A stretch of 51,085 nt of DNA from Thermoanaerobacterium saccharolyticum (GTDB taxonomy: Bacteria > Bacillota > Thermoanaerobacteria > Thermoanaerobacterales > Thermoanaerobacteraceae), in contig NZ_BBKT01000026.1 of the NCBI RefSeq assembly GCF_000747665.1, positions 1-51,085 of the forward strand, in the 5' to 3' direction. A program made the position numbers and the translations under genes. The notes under the pieces were generated by a model that saw only the letters and a program-made list of their open reading frames with translations, searched no databases and was not told the origin of the DNA. Each line of letters starts with the position of its first letter. The first letter of the stretch is position 1. Positions 17,326-27,100 of the stretch are shown here, piece by piece.

Positions 17326-18102
17326 TTAAGCTCTAAACAGTTTATAAAATATGCCTTTTTTCTTTAAAACAGGTTCGCGAACATCTATTTCAAGTCCATT
17401 TATCACTTTATATCCATTTTCAACAATATAATCAATAACTTCATGATCAATTCCGCTATCTTTCAATATCAATAGCGAATCAGCAATATGTGGAGATCGC
17501 CCTTTGGCAGTATGAGCATCTGATGCTATTAAATGCACCATATTTAATCTGGTTAGGTGGGCAACCTTCTTCGCAATCTTGTTTCCAAAGAGTCCGGTTA
17601 CGCTGGTGGAATTAACCTGCATTAATGCTCCCTTCTTAATGAGCTTATACACTAAATCAAAATTATCGTCGACGTATTTATATCTTTCTATATGTGCAAT
17701 TATAGGTGTAATGCCCATTAATTTAAATTCAAATATCACGTCTTCTACATAGCTAGGAAATTCCACCATCGGAAGTTCTACCAATATATATTTACCATTA
17801 TCGCTAATAGACATAATGCTGCCCTCTTTATATTTTGATGGCAACGTATGGGAAATATATGCCTCACAACCCGGCAATATTTTTACATTAATACCATTTT
17901 TTAAAAAATAATTATTTAATAAATCACATTTATTTTTTATAAAGTCTTTACTTATTTCACTTTCATATTCGATATAGTGTGGAGTTGCTACTATCGTCTT
18001 GATACCATCTTTTTGGGCTATTTGTGCCATTTCTAAAGATGTATCAATGTCGGCTGCTCCGTCGTCAATTTCTGGTAGTATATGGCAATGAATGTCAACC
18101 AT
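17326..18102 (-). CDS. cpsB: PHP-type tyrosine-protein phosphatase, CpsB/YwqE family
   Basis: This 258-residue metal-dependent phosphatase has the PHP fold. It should remove phosphate from the tyrosine tail of the neighbouring BY-kinase and so control exopolysaccharide chain export. Motifs: MVDIHCHILPEIDDGAAD at the N-terminus (metal-binding HxH), ATPHYIEYES near residue 40, IIAHIERY near residue 134 and SDAHTAKGRSPHI near residue 194. All match CpsB/YwqE. Its start overlaps the stop of cpsD (TAATG), so the two are translationally coupled. The final residues are basic. It is cytosolic. Confidence 0.9.
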   Translation of the reverse strand: MVDIHCHILPEIDDGAADIDTSLEMAQIAQKDGIKTIVATPHYIEYESEISKDFIKNKCDLLNNYFLKNGINVKILPGCEAYISHTLPSKYKEGSIMSISDNGKYILVELPMVEFPSYVEDVIFEFKLMGITPIIAHIERYKYVDDNFDLVYKLIKKGALMQVNSTSVTGLFGNKIAKKVAHLTRLNMVHLIASDAHTAKGRSPHIADSLLILKDSGIDHEVIDYIVENGYKVINGLEIDVREPVLKKKGIFYKLFRA

Positions 18103-18824
18103 TATTTTTTCCTTCTTTTTCTTTTATGTTTGCTTCCATCATTATTATAATAATAGTAATAATAATATCCACTTTTTTGTTCTTTTACTTTATTTAAAAC
18201 AGCTCCAAGAATATTAGCTTTCAAATTTGTAAGAATCTCCTTTGCTCTTTTGGTAGCTTCGATTTCTGTCTTATTTGCTTGGATAACTAAAATAACCCCA
18301 TCCACTACTGGCGCAAGAACCGTAGGGTCTGTTACCAATAAAACAGGCGGCGCATCAATCAAAACATAGTCATAATCTTCTTTAAGTCTGTCTAAAAAAA
18401 TTTTCATCCTGTTTGAACCTATTAATTCAGATGGATTTGGCGGTATTGGACCAGACGTTATTATACCCAAATTGTCAAATTCTTTATCTGATATAACATA
18501 CTTTTCATACTTATCATCTTCCACAATTATATTTGTCAATCCACTCATATTTGGTATTTTAAACATCTGGTGCACAGTAGGGTTTCTTAAATCACAATCA
18601 ACAACAATCACTTTAACGCCAGTCATAGCTAATGCATATGCCAGATTTTTTATAATTGTGCTTTTCCCTTCATTTGGCAACGAACTTGTTATTAAAATGC
18701 TTTTTACTTTTTTATCCACGCTAGTAAATTGTAAATTTGTCCTCAATGAGCGAAAAGCTTCTGAAACTGTTGTCTTTGAGTTAACAACATTATTCCTGTA
18801 AACATTATTATCTGCATCAATCAA
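18102..18824 (-). CDS. cpsD: Bacterial tyrosine kinase CpsD/YwqD with a seven-tyrosine tail
   Basis: This 240-residue BY-kinase works with CpsC in exopolysaccharide chain control. Walker A is SSLPNEGKST (about residue 50), Walker A' is VIVVDCDLRNPTVHQMF and Walker B is YVLIDAPPVLLVTDP. The C-terminus carries seven consecutive tyrosines followed by Asn-Asn-Asp-Gly and a Lys/Arg-rich end. The tyrosine cluster is the autophosphorylation site in this family. The start is a TTG at 18824 after GAGGGGGTC. It lies 13 bp after cpsC and overlaps cpsB. Confidence 0.92.
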   Translation of the reverse strand: MIDADNNVYRNNVVNSKTTVSEAFRSLRTNLQFTSVDKKVKSILITSSLPNEGKSTIIKNLAYALAMTGVKVIVVDCDLRNPTVHQMFKIPNMSGLTNIIVEDDKYEKYVISDKEFDNLGIITSGPIPPNPSELIGSNRMKIFLDRLKEDYDYVLIDAPPVLLVTDPTVLAPVVDGVILVIQANKTEIEATKRAKEILTNLKANILGAVLNKVKEQKSGYYYYYYYNNDGSKHKRKRRKK

Positions 18825-18837
18825 TTGTATGACCCCC

Positions 18838-19521
18838 TCAGTCTTTAAGTTCAGGAATTACACCCAGTACAGGCAAATCAAGATATTTTTTTACATCGTC
18901 AATACTTTTGTATGTTTTATCAAAGTACTCAAGTAGAAATATTATAAATATGCTTACCATTATTCCTAATATTGCAGCAATGCTTATATTAAGTGTCGGC
19001 TTTGGACTTATCTTAGTTGTAGGAGGTATAGCCTCATCAATCACGCTGACATTGTCAACTTTCATTATTTTTACTATATTATCGACGAATGAACCTGCAA
19101 CTGCATTAGCTATATCTGCTGCAATCTTTGGGTCATTATCTTTTACACTTATATTTATTACTTCTGTATCCCCTTCTTCTGCTACATCTACATTTTTCTT
19201 TAACTGATCTGTCGTCATATTTAAATTCAATTTATTTATAGCTTCTTGCAGTACCGATCTGCTTGTTGCGATTTCCGCATATGTTGCTGCAAGAAGCCTG
19301 TTCGTCTGAACATCCTGAAACTGAATTTGTCCATTATTGTACTGTGCTGTTTGAGATTTGCTTACAATTAGCGATGTACTAGCCTGGTACGTTGGCTTTA
19401 TTACATAAAAGGACAAAATTCCGCTTATCACTACTGCTGACACAGTAATAATTAACATGAGCCACCATCTTTTTCTTAAAATCTCCAAAATCTCCTTCAA
19501 ATCTATTTCTTCTTCATTCAT
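18838..19521 (-). CDS. cpsC: Wzz/YveK-type chain-length determinant and kinase activator
   Basis: This 227-residue membrane protein has the Wzz fold. A first membrane segment (WWLMLIITVSAVVISGILSFYV) lies near residue 20 and a second (IAAILGIMVSIFIIFLLEYF) near residue 185. Between them is an outer domain with SLIVSKSQTAQYNNGQ and LLAATYAEIATSRSVLQEAI. The C-terminal cytoplasmic tail (DKTYKSIDDVKKYLDLPVLG) is the part that activates the partner kinase. In Firmicutes this protein and CpsD are separate chains, as here. It is 87 bp downstream of loaP. Confidence 0.92.
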   Translation of the reverse strand: MNEEEIDLKEILEILRKRWWLMLIITVSAVVISGILSFYVIKPTYQASTSLIVSKSQTAQYNNGQIQFQDVQTNRLLAATYAEIATSRSVLQEAINKLNLNMTTDQLKKNVDVAEEGDTEVINISVKDNDPKIAADIANAVAGSFVDNIVKIMKVDNVSVIDEAIPPTTKISPKPTLNISIAAILGIMVSIFIIFLLEYFDKTYKSIDDVKKYLDLPVLGVIPELKD

Positions 19522-19608
19522 AGTCTAATTTCTCTCCTTTGCTTTTAATTTGTCTTTTCAATTTTTAAAACACAACCCTTTTTAAAAACTTATAAACTAA
19601 TTACGATT

Positions 19609-20172
19609 CTACGACACTTCAGACAAATTATTAAATTCACCATTGTCTAGTTCCTCTACAATATGTATTCCTAAGTCAACAAGATTGACATTTCCAGATA
19701 CATTTAGCCTAACTTTTACCCTTCCTTTCCGCTTGTCAATTTTTTCGATAAGACCTTCAAACCCTTTAAGCGGTCCATCGATTATCTTAACTTTATCACC
19801 TATCTTGATTCCTGTCGAAAATCCGACTATATCGGAGTCTCCTATAAGTGCTAATATAATCTTTATTTCTTCTTCTCTAACCTCAGCAGGCTCCGCCTCA
19901 TCTTTTAAAAATTTTAAAAAGCGAGGTAATCTTTTAATCTCATTGTAAAGTTCATAGCTCATGCACGTCTTTATAAATACGTAACCCGGAAATAAAGACT
20001 TTATCTTTTCCACGCGATTCTTGCCTTTTCTTTCAATTATCGCCCTTTTAGGTATCAACACTTTAATAGATTTTCTTTTTAATTTGCAAAATATCAATTC
20101 AATTAACCTTTTTACTTTCAGTTCATCTCCAGTCCTAGTATATATGACATACCATTTTTCATCATCCTCCAC
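19609..20172 (-). CDS. loaP: LoaP-type specialised NusG antiterminator
   Basis: This 187-residue NusG paralogue has the NGN domain at the start (WYVIYTRTGDELKVKRLIE), the NGN core LFPGYVFIKTCMSYELYNEI and a C-terminal KOW domain (KIGDKVKIIDGPLKGFEGLI). LoaP proteins sit at the head of long polysaccharide or antibiotic operons and stop early termination. Its place directly upstream of the cpsC-cpsD-cpsB-galU genes fits this. The GTG at 20172 follows AAGGGGG. It differs from housekeeping NusG by position and by lack of secE/rplK neighbours. I could not identify its RNA hairpin target. Confidence 0.85.
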   Translation of the reverse strand: MEDDEKWYVIYTRTGDELKVKRLIELIFCKLKRKSIKVLIPKRAIIERKGKNRVEKIKSLFPGYVFIKTCMSYELYNEIKRLPRFLKFLKDEAEPAEVREEEIKIILALIGDSDIVGFSTGIKIGDKVKIIDGPLKGFEGLIEKIDKRKGRVKVRLNVSGNVNLVDLGIHIVEELDNGEFNNLSEVS

Positions 20173-20275
20173 ATATGCTGCCCCCTTTTGACGTATTTAA
20201 AGATGTATTCGACATGACATATTAAAAATCCTTCTTTAGTGACCGTTTACAACAAAAAATAATAAAATTTTTCCA

Positions 20276-20314
20276 TTAAAAAAGGGACGAACTATTTTAT
20301 CGTCCCTTTTTTAA
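20276..20314 (-). terminator. Terminator of the phosphoglucomutase gene
   Basis: A perfect 15-bp stem (20276-20290 with 20300-20314) has GGGACGA at its core and T6 at the end of the minus-strand transcript. It isolates the mutase gene from loaP. Confidence 0.9.
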
Positions 20315-20316
20315 TC

Positions 20317-21687
20317 CTATTTAAGCTCAACACCATATTTTTTCAGCACATCTGCAAGTTCTGCTTTTATCTCTTCAAGCCTTTCTTCAGTATCAGCTTC
20401 ACATCTTACAATCAATTCAGGTCCTGTATTAGATGCTCTGACAAGCCCCCATCCGCCGTCAAACATGACTCTTGCACCATCGATATCGATCAATTCATAT
20501 CCTTTTTCTCTAAAATGTTCTGTCACACCCTTTACAACATCAAATTTCTTATCATCATCGCAGTGCAATCTCAATTCCGGAGTCGACGGATATTTTGGAA
20601 CATCAGATAAAAGTTCTGACAATGTCTTATCCGTATTGGAAAGTATCCTAAGAAGCCTTGCTGCAGCATACGCTGCATCATCGTACCCATAATACTCATC
20701 AGCAAAGAACATGTGCCCAGACATCTCACCTGTAAAGACAGCGTTGATTTCTTTCATCTTTGCTTTTATAAGGCTGTGACCAGTCTTATAGAAGATCGGA
20801 TTGCCTCCAAGTTTCTTTATCTCCTCTGGCAGTGCCTTTGAACATTTTACCTCTACTATGGCATCTGCGCCTGGATGTTTTTTCATTATTTCTCTCCAGT
20901 AAAGCACCATAAGCATATCGCCCCAGATTATGTTGCCTTTCTCATCAACGACGCCAATTCTATCTCCATCACCGTCAAAAGCTATGCCAACGTCTGCACC
21001 AAGCCTTTTTACCTTACTTATCAAGTCTTTCAGATTGTTTGCGTTGACTGGATCAGGAAAATGGTTTGGAAATGTTGGATCTGATTCACAGTACAATGGA
21101 TAGACTTCACATCCTAATCCGTATATAATGTCAGGATATATGTTTGAACAAGTACCGTTTCCACAATCTACAACAACTCTAAGCTTTTTATCTCCAAGCT
21201 TTACTTTGTCCTGTATCATCTTTATATAGCTTTGTATAGGATATGCGTATTTCAAAGAACCTGTCCCTATCATGAAATCGCCTTTCTCTGCGATATGGTA
21301 TAGTTTCTTAAGCTCATCACCATATATAGTAGACGGGCCAAATGCAACTTTAAATCCATTAAACTGCGGTGGATTGTGACTTGCTGTTATCATAAGCCCT
21401 GCATCGTAATTGTATAGTATACGAGAATAGTAAAAAGCAGGCGTCGACAGAACACCAATATCAAGTACATTACATCCGGTAGACATAAGTCCATGTATTA
21501 CCGCATTTCTTATAGGTTTTGAAGATATCCTGTTATCCCTGCCTACAATTACATCCTTTATACCTTTTTCATTTTGAATATATGTACCGAATGCCTTACC
21601 TATAAGTTCTGCTGTTTCCTCAGTAAGGTCATCATTCCATACACCTCTTATATCGTACATCCTGAACATATTTTGATTTAGAGCCAT
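20317..21687 (-). CDS. Phosphoglucomutase/phosphomannomutase
   Basis: This 456-residue alpha-D-phosphohexomutase interconverts 1- and 6-phosphates of glucose or mannose, feeding nucleotide-sugar synthesis. Domain marks in order are: MFRMYDIRGVWNDDLTEE start, the active serine loop TASHNPPQFNGFK near residue 100, the metal-binding loop DGDGDRIGVVDEKG near residue 240, the sugar loop GEMSGHMFF near residue 315 and the phosphate-binding C-terminal RASNTGPELIVRCEA. The length and the order are those of bacterial PMM/PGM. AAAGGAGGGAG precedes the ATG. A mutase upstream of galU would provide its glucose-1-phosphate, though the two are separated by a terminator and loaP. Confidence 0.92.
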   Translation of the reverse strand: MALNQNMFRMYDIRGVWNDDLTEETAELIGKAFGTYIQNEKGIKDVIVGRDNRISSKPIRNAVIHGLMSTGCNVLDIGVLSTPAFYYSRILYNYDAGLMITASHNPPQFNGFKVAFGPSTIYGDELKKLYHIAEKGDFMIGTGSLKYAYPIQSYIKMIQDKVKLGDKKLRVVVDCGNGTCSNIYPDIIYGLGCEVYPLYCESDPTFPNHFPDPVNANNLKDLISKVKRLGADVGIAFDGDGDRIGVVDEKGNIIWGDMLMVLYWREIMKKHPGADAIVEVKCSKALPEEIKKLGGNPIFYKTGHSLIKAKMKEINAVFTGEMSGHMFFADEYYGYDDAAYAAARLLRILSNTDKTLSELLSDVPKYPSTPELRLHCDDDKKFDVVKGVTEHFREKGYELIDIDGARVMFDGGWGLVRASNTGPELIVRCEADTEERLEEIKAELADVLKKYGVELK

Positions 21688-21724
21688 AAAACTCCCTCCT
21701 TTAAATTAGCGTTTCACAATATAT

Positions 21725-21752
21725 ATTATATACTAAAACATTACATTCACAA
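21725..21752 (-). promoter_or_regulatory. Likely promoter of the mutase gene
   Basis: Minus strand: TTGTGA (21752-21747), 16-bp spacer, TATAAT (21730-21725), about 40 bases before the start codon. Confidence 0.6.
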
Positions 21753-21893
21753 GTCGCATAATTAAAATTCTGTCAAATTCAACTTGAATTATTTATCAAT
21801 TTTGTTCATTATAATCAAAAAGTCTATGACTAATGCTGTTTCAATAATATTATAAACAATGCTATATTAGCCATATCTTTTTGTAAAACCGTG

Positions 21894-21902
21894 TGGTATA
21901 AT
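21894..21902 (+). promoter_or_regulatory. Extended -10 promoter of the Rpn-like gene
   Basis: TGGTATAAT is an exact TG-n-TATAAT element 36 bases before the chosen start. No good -35 is seen. Confidence 0.5.
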
Positions 21903-21937
21903 AATTATAAGGATTAAGAGAAATGGAAGGAAGAAAT

Positions 21938-22777
21938 ATGAGCCAAAAATACGATATAACGATGAAAAATATTTTTTCTGATATGGCTGATGACATAGTG
22001 GGTTATTTTTTAGGATTGCAATACAAAAAGCTCGATGAACTTAATATAGAATTTGCAAGAGTCGAGAGAAGAGATAGTGACATGATATTCAAATGTACTA
22101 CAGACAAAGGAAATGTTGCTGTGCATATAGAATTTCAATCAGAAAATGACGGAAAAATGCCTTACAGGATGCTTAGATATTCCTTGGAAATAATGGAAAA
22201 GCATAGTCTCTTACCATATCAGATAGTAATTTATATAGGCAAAGATAATGTGAAAATGGAAAATAGCTTAAATTATAACTTTGGAGAACAGAATACATTA
22301 GACTATAAATACAGGATAATAAATGTTGGCGACATAAAATATACTGATGTTTTAAAGACAGATTATTATGACTTATATTCGCTTCTTCCACTGATGGACA
22401 AAAATAGAAGGAAAGAAGAAGGAGAAAAATATCTGGAAAGATGCGTTGAGGCTATAAAAGATATTCCATTAGACATAAACAAAAAGAAAGACATAACATT
22501 TAAGGCTGAGATATTGTCAGGTATATTTTATAAAAGAGAAGTTATTGAGAAAGTTTTTTCGGAGGTGGTAAGAATGTTTAGGATTGAAGAATCTGAAACA
22601 TATAAGATGATAATAGAAAAAGGTATTGAAAAAGGTATTGAAAAGGGTATTGAAAAAGGCGAAAAAGAAAAAAGCATAAAAATTGCTAAAAAATTATTAG
22701 AAGAAGGTATGGATATTGATAAAATAGCAAAAATTACAGAATTAGCAAAGGAAGAGATAAAAAAATTAATAAATTAA
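21938..22777 (+). CDS. Rpn/PD-(D/E)XK nuclease family protein
   Basis: This 279-residue protein belongs to the recombination-promoting nuclease/putative transposase group. The N-terminal region YDITMKNIFSDMADDIVGYFLG is typical. A probable PD-(D/E)XK core is RVERRDSDMIFKCTTDKG followed by VAVHIEFQSEND, with the acidic and E-x-Q residues in place. The C-terminal part has four EKG units (EKGIEKGIEKGIEKG) and ends in a charged helical region KIAKKLLEEGMDIDKIAKIT, common in this family. The ATG at 21938 follows GGAAGGAAG and is better than the ATG at 21923. It converges on the Wadjet operon. Family members cut DNA and may spread horizontally or serve in defence. Confidence 0.8.
   Translation: MSQKYDITMKNIFSDMADDIVGYFLGLQYKKLDELNIEFARVERRDSDMIFKCTTDKGNVAVHIEFQSENDGKMPYRMLRYSLEIMEKHSLLPYQIVIYIGKDNVKMENSLNYNFGEQNTLDYKYRIINVGDIKYTDVLKTDYYDLYSLLPLMDKNRRKEEGEKYLERCVEAIKDIPLDINKKKDITFKAEILSGIFYKREVIEKVFSEVVRMFRIEESETYKMIIEKGIEKGIEKGIEKGEKEKSIKIAKKLLEEGMDIDKIAKITELAKEEIKKLIN
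22616..22660 (+). repeat. 12-bp tandem repeat inside the Rpn-like gene
   Basis: The unit GAAAAAGGTATT (Glu-Lys-Gly-Ile) occurs at 22616-22627, 22628-22639 and, with one change, 22640-22651, followed by a partial fourth unit to 22660. As the unit is in frame, changes of copy number would lengthen or shorten the protein without breaking it. Confidence 0.85.
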
Positions 22778-22784
22778 AGCAAAT

Positions 22785-22832
22785 AATGAGCATAACAATC
22801 CAAAAACTAATTTGTTATGCTCATTTTTTTTT
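22785..22832. terminator. Terminator between the Rpn-like gene and jetD
   Basis: A perfect 14-bp stem AATGAGCATAACAA (22785-22798) with its complement (22812-22825) has a 13-nt loop and a run of T after it. It serves the plus-strand gene and may also end the convergent jet operon. Confidence 0.85.
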
Positions 22833-22833
22833 A

Positions 22834-24112
22834 TCAATTCATTGACAATAAATCTTTAATGATATCATCGAGAATAAGCTCTTGATATCCAGCCTTTTTC
22901 AATGTCTTCATCTTATCTACTAAAGGATTCAGTTGAACTATATCGATCTTATCTACCATTTTAAGCCTTGATTCAGACAATGTTTTATCTGACAAAGCCT
23001 TTATATAATCCTCAACATCGTACCTCCAAAAATGAAATCTGTCAGGATATCTTTTAAAAAGTCTTTGGGCTATCTGTATTCCCTCCGGATCAAAATCACC
23101 TGAATAATATATATCTGTACCATTTTTATATAACATATCTAAAAGGACAAGTACAGATAATCTGGGTTGTCCATATGCACAGACAAGCGGAACAGGCTTC
23201 TTTATAATATCACATACGGATAAAAAAACACCTGGATTTTCTAATACAAATACCTTTTTGTATGGACTCTCAATCCTATCCAGCACGCTCAAATTGTAAA
23301 GCGGCATTTGTAAAATTTCATTGCATCCATAAGCAGCTTCAAACACTTTGTCACATTTACCTTTGCTATATGCCAAAAGCCCTTTAAGCGTCACAAAATT
23401 CGATATCTCATCAATCACTATGCCAGATCTATATAGAAGCTCGGCAATCTCTTCAGAATTTTTTACATCCGATACTCCAAAAACTGTAGCCAATGCATTT
23501 ATAAACATCTTACCGCAGTCAGTGTCTGCATCAAATCCATGAGGATCTTTCGTAATATGCGATGAAAAAACCGGCAGCCTTAATTTCTTTCCATCATAAA
23601 CCGGAAGTCTATTCAGAGCATCACAAACATATTTTATGTCTCTTTTAAGCAAAGTTGGATCGCTGTCATATCTCTGATTTATCGTTCTTATGCCAATAGC
23701 TTTATTTTCGTAGATAGATTTCAACCATTGCCAGCATTTTGTTCCTTCATACTCAGATAAAAAGCTGTTAAAAAACTTTTCTTTTTCATTTTCATACTGA
23801 TGCATCTCTTCTTTTTTGCTGGTCAGCTTTTCATCAAAATACGATTCTAATATGTCGATTAAGTTGTATTCTTCAAATCTCGTATTTAAAAATGTCTCTG
23901 CAAATTTATTGACATCGATATTTACTGATTTTCGCTTGCTAAAATCTTTTTTTAAAATGGTTAGACAACACTACTTTCTCTGAATCTGACAAATCATCAA
24001 GTTTTATTACACCGCCTATCCTTCCTATACTTTTATACTTATCTCTTATAGCTTTAAATATCCTTTCATATCCTTTATTTCTTTTAAAGAAGTCTATATC
24101 TTCAGCTTTCAT
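22834..24112 (-). pseudogene. jetD: Wadjet type III nuclease subunit JetD (DUF3323/DUF2399), frameshifted
   Basis: JetD is the Toprim nuclease that cuts plasmid DNA in the Wadjet system. The ATG at 24112 directly follows the jetC stop (TAG then ATG). The first frame, MKAEDIDFFKRNKGYERI, runs for about 55 residues and stops after an A7 run at 23953-23947. The rest, from about 23950 to 22834, is in another frame. Removing one A joins SNHFKK to DFSKRKSVN and gives about 425 residues. Toprim marks are intact downstream: VLENPGVFLS (metal-binding Glu) and YYSGDFDPEGIQIAQRL (the D-x-D pair). The N-terminal half would be the DUF3323 region. If the shift is real, the nuclease is lost or starts within; sequence error is likely. 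Confidence 0.83.
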
Positions 24113-27100
24113 CTACTCACCTACTTTTGTAAATGCAACCTCATCGTATAAAAAATCATCTGTTTCTTCAACACTTTTTTCAATATCGCTAACTAAATGT
24201 CTAATCTTCCCATCCCATTTATATCTTACCAATGACACATAATTTGCATTTTTAGGCCTTATAAGCTCATATATAGATAATTCTGGCACCGTATCATAAT
24301 CACCCCATAAAACTTGAGAATTCATGATGAAATTTAATCCCAAGTCTTCTATTAACTTAAACATATCTCTTATGTTGTTGTCATCCACCCCTGCAAAAGC
24401 TTCATCAAGCGATATAATCTTTGGAGCTTGTGATGACGCTGATTGATACATGGAGTACACGGCTGAGAAAAGAGGTATATACATAGCCATGGCTTTTTCT
24501 CCGCCGCTAAATTTGTAAAAGGCATTGTTCGTAAGCTCTTTCCGATTTTCTCCTTCTTTTTTAAAGTACAGCTTAAACTCAAACCAGTCTCTATAGTCGA
24601 GAATGCTTTTCATAATCTGGTGGAATGTATCAGTGCTGCTGCTTTCTTCATATATTTTCTTTGCACTTTCAACCTTTGATCTAAAGTGATTTACTACTAA
24701 ATTAAAATCTTCTTCTTTCATCATGTCTGCATCAAGTTTCAATAGCTCTACAAGCTCTCTTGTATTAAGCTCTTGCTCATTTGTGGCAGCTTTAGGCTTC
24801 CACTCCAATTGAAACTTAAGACCGCTTGATGTATCTCGCTGTGACATTAACTCATTCATCTTTTTGACCCATTCTTCCGCCTTAAAGATTTTGCTTCTTA
24901 TTTTGCGCCCTACATTGTGCATTATTATATCTTCAAAAAGCTGCCTATCTTTTTCTTTCATAAGGTTTTCGTTTATCTTTATATCTTCATCTATCATGTT
25001 GTAAAGCCCATAAAGGGATACCTTTTTGTCATTTACTTTCGCTGTTATCTGATATCTCCTTAAATCTTTATATATTTCTTGATAAGTGCCCATACCCACA
25101 TCGCTTTGTTCATTCTCTACTACATCTAATGAAAGCCCAAACTCCACAAGCTCATTTATACAGACGTAAAACGCATTTCTAATCTTTTCTGTCGCACTAT
25201 CTTTATCAAACTTTGCAAACATCTCCTTGTACTGTGATTGAATGTTCTTCGCTGCCTTATACACGTCATCTACATCTTTAATCTCATCTACGAATCCAAA
25301 TGCTACTTCATCCCTCAACCCTTTATTGTGTATATTTAAAATATCCTGCTTTTTTCTTATTTCTTCTCTCAGTCTTTCATATTCTTTTTCCTGTAGCACT
25401 ATTCTCTCTTTAAGTGCAGCAGTTTTAGCAGTTAAATCATTTATTTCCTTTGGTATATCGTCAATCCTTTTTATACATTGCGAAAGCTCCTTTTGAAGAT
25501 CCTCTATACCAAGTTTTTCAATGGTTTCCTTTAATACTTTGATCTTTTCTATACTGCTCTTTATCTTCGTATCTAATACATCAATCTCAAACTTGTAATT
25601 ATCAATGTCATACTCGATGTCTTGTTTCTGCATTTTTCTCGTCTCTATACTTCTTAAGACAGTAATATAGCTATTGTAGTTTATTTGTAATTTCTGCAGG
25701 AAATTTTTGTACTCATCTAACTGCCCTAAAGCACTTTCGTAAGATTTCGCGTCTGGATGAATACCGATTCCCGACGTCAACTTCCTAACAATTGCTTTCT
25801 TTTCTTGAAGCGCATCAAAAAGCTTCTTAGCAACAATTGTTGCGTCGTTTAATTTATTCTCAGTAAACTTTTGATTAGATTGTACTTCTCTCAATTCTTT
25901 TAGAGCTTCTTCCAAATCGTCTTTTTCTGGAAAATTTTTATATTCTACGTCTAAATCAGTTAGCTGAGATTTTATCGACAGTTGTTTATCGTTGAGTTCT
26001 CTTATTTCATCTTTTATGATGCTTATTTCCTTGACTATGGATGATATCATTTCATCTCTAAAGCGCCGTCTCGACTCAAAACCTATGTACCTTGACTTTA
26101 CATTTCCTGCAGCTTTACCCTTTAAAACTCCTATTCCATACGTACCATCATCATTTATATATGTTGCATTTTCTTCCTCATAGATAAATACATTGCTTAA
26201 GGCATCTGAAATTTCATCTAAGCTGACACCGCTATCTGAATCGACAACATTAAAATACTGCAATACACTAAGCTTCATGTTGAAAGTACCTGGTATGATA
26301 TACTTATCTGCCATGTCCTTATCCATTTTCATTGCTCTATCTATATCGCTTCTTGACACAATAAGTGCATCTAAAATACCCATATCTATAAGAGCTGATT
26401 CAATATTTCCCTTTATATCATCATCTATATCATTTTTAAAGTCAATTACTTTATAAAGTGGCACGTATGCAATTCCTGCTTTATCCAATCTCTTTCTGTT
26501 TTCTAAAACTTCTTCATTACGAAGTGGCTCTGGATCATATGTATCTTTCCATTTTCTTAATTCCTCTTCTTTTTCACCCAGCTTAGAATTTTTTAAGTCC
26601 AATTCATTTTTTACTTTAATCAAGTCCATCTGAAACTTTTCTCTGATATCTTCGTATGGCTTCCTTACATATGATATAAAATCTTCGTAAGTACTTGTTT
26701 TCCCGTATGATAATACTATTCTGGAAAGTTCTTCGATGTCTTCCCTATTAAGTTTCAAAAATTTATTCGTATCTGACCAATCATAAATTTTATCAATAAA
26801 CCTGTTCTTTTCTTCATCCAACAAAATCTCAATTTCGTTGACTTTTCGCTTTAAGTCCTCATTTGCCTTTCTCAATCTCTCTTCTTCTAACAATGCTTCA
26901 TTGTATTTTTTGTTTGCATCTGCTTCGTCATTTAAAGCATCCAATGCTTTCTTTACTTTTCCTGTATACTCTTTTAGTGAATTGCTCCAGAAATCAAAGT
27001 CAAAATCTTTACCATACGATTTCTTCAATTCTTCTTCTGAGAAGCTGTGCTCATCAAAATTGACTTCTTCAGATATGGAAGTCATATCAAAAAGATTTTC

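Noticed and set aside
19522-19608. LoaP target hairpin between loaP and cpsC
   Set aside because: The 87-bp gap shows only AT-rich sequence with no convincing stem.
22616-22660. Short repeats considered as a CRISPR-like array
   Set aside because: Units are only 12 bp, have no spacers and encode EKGI in frame within a protein.
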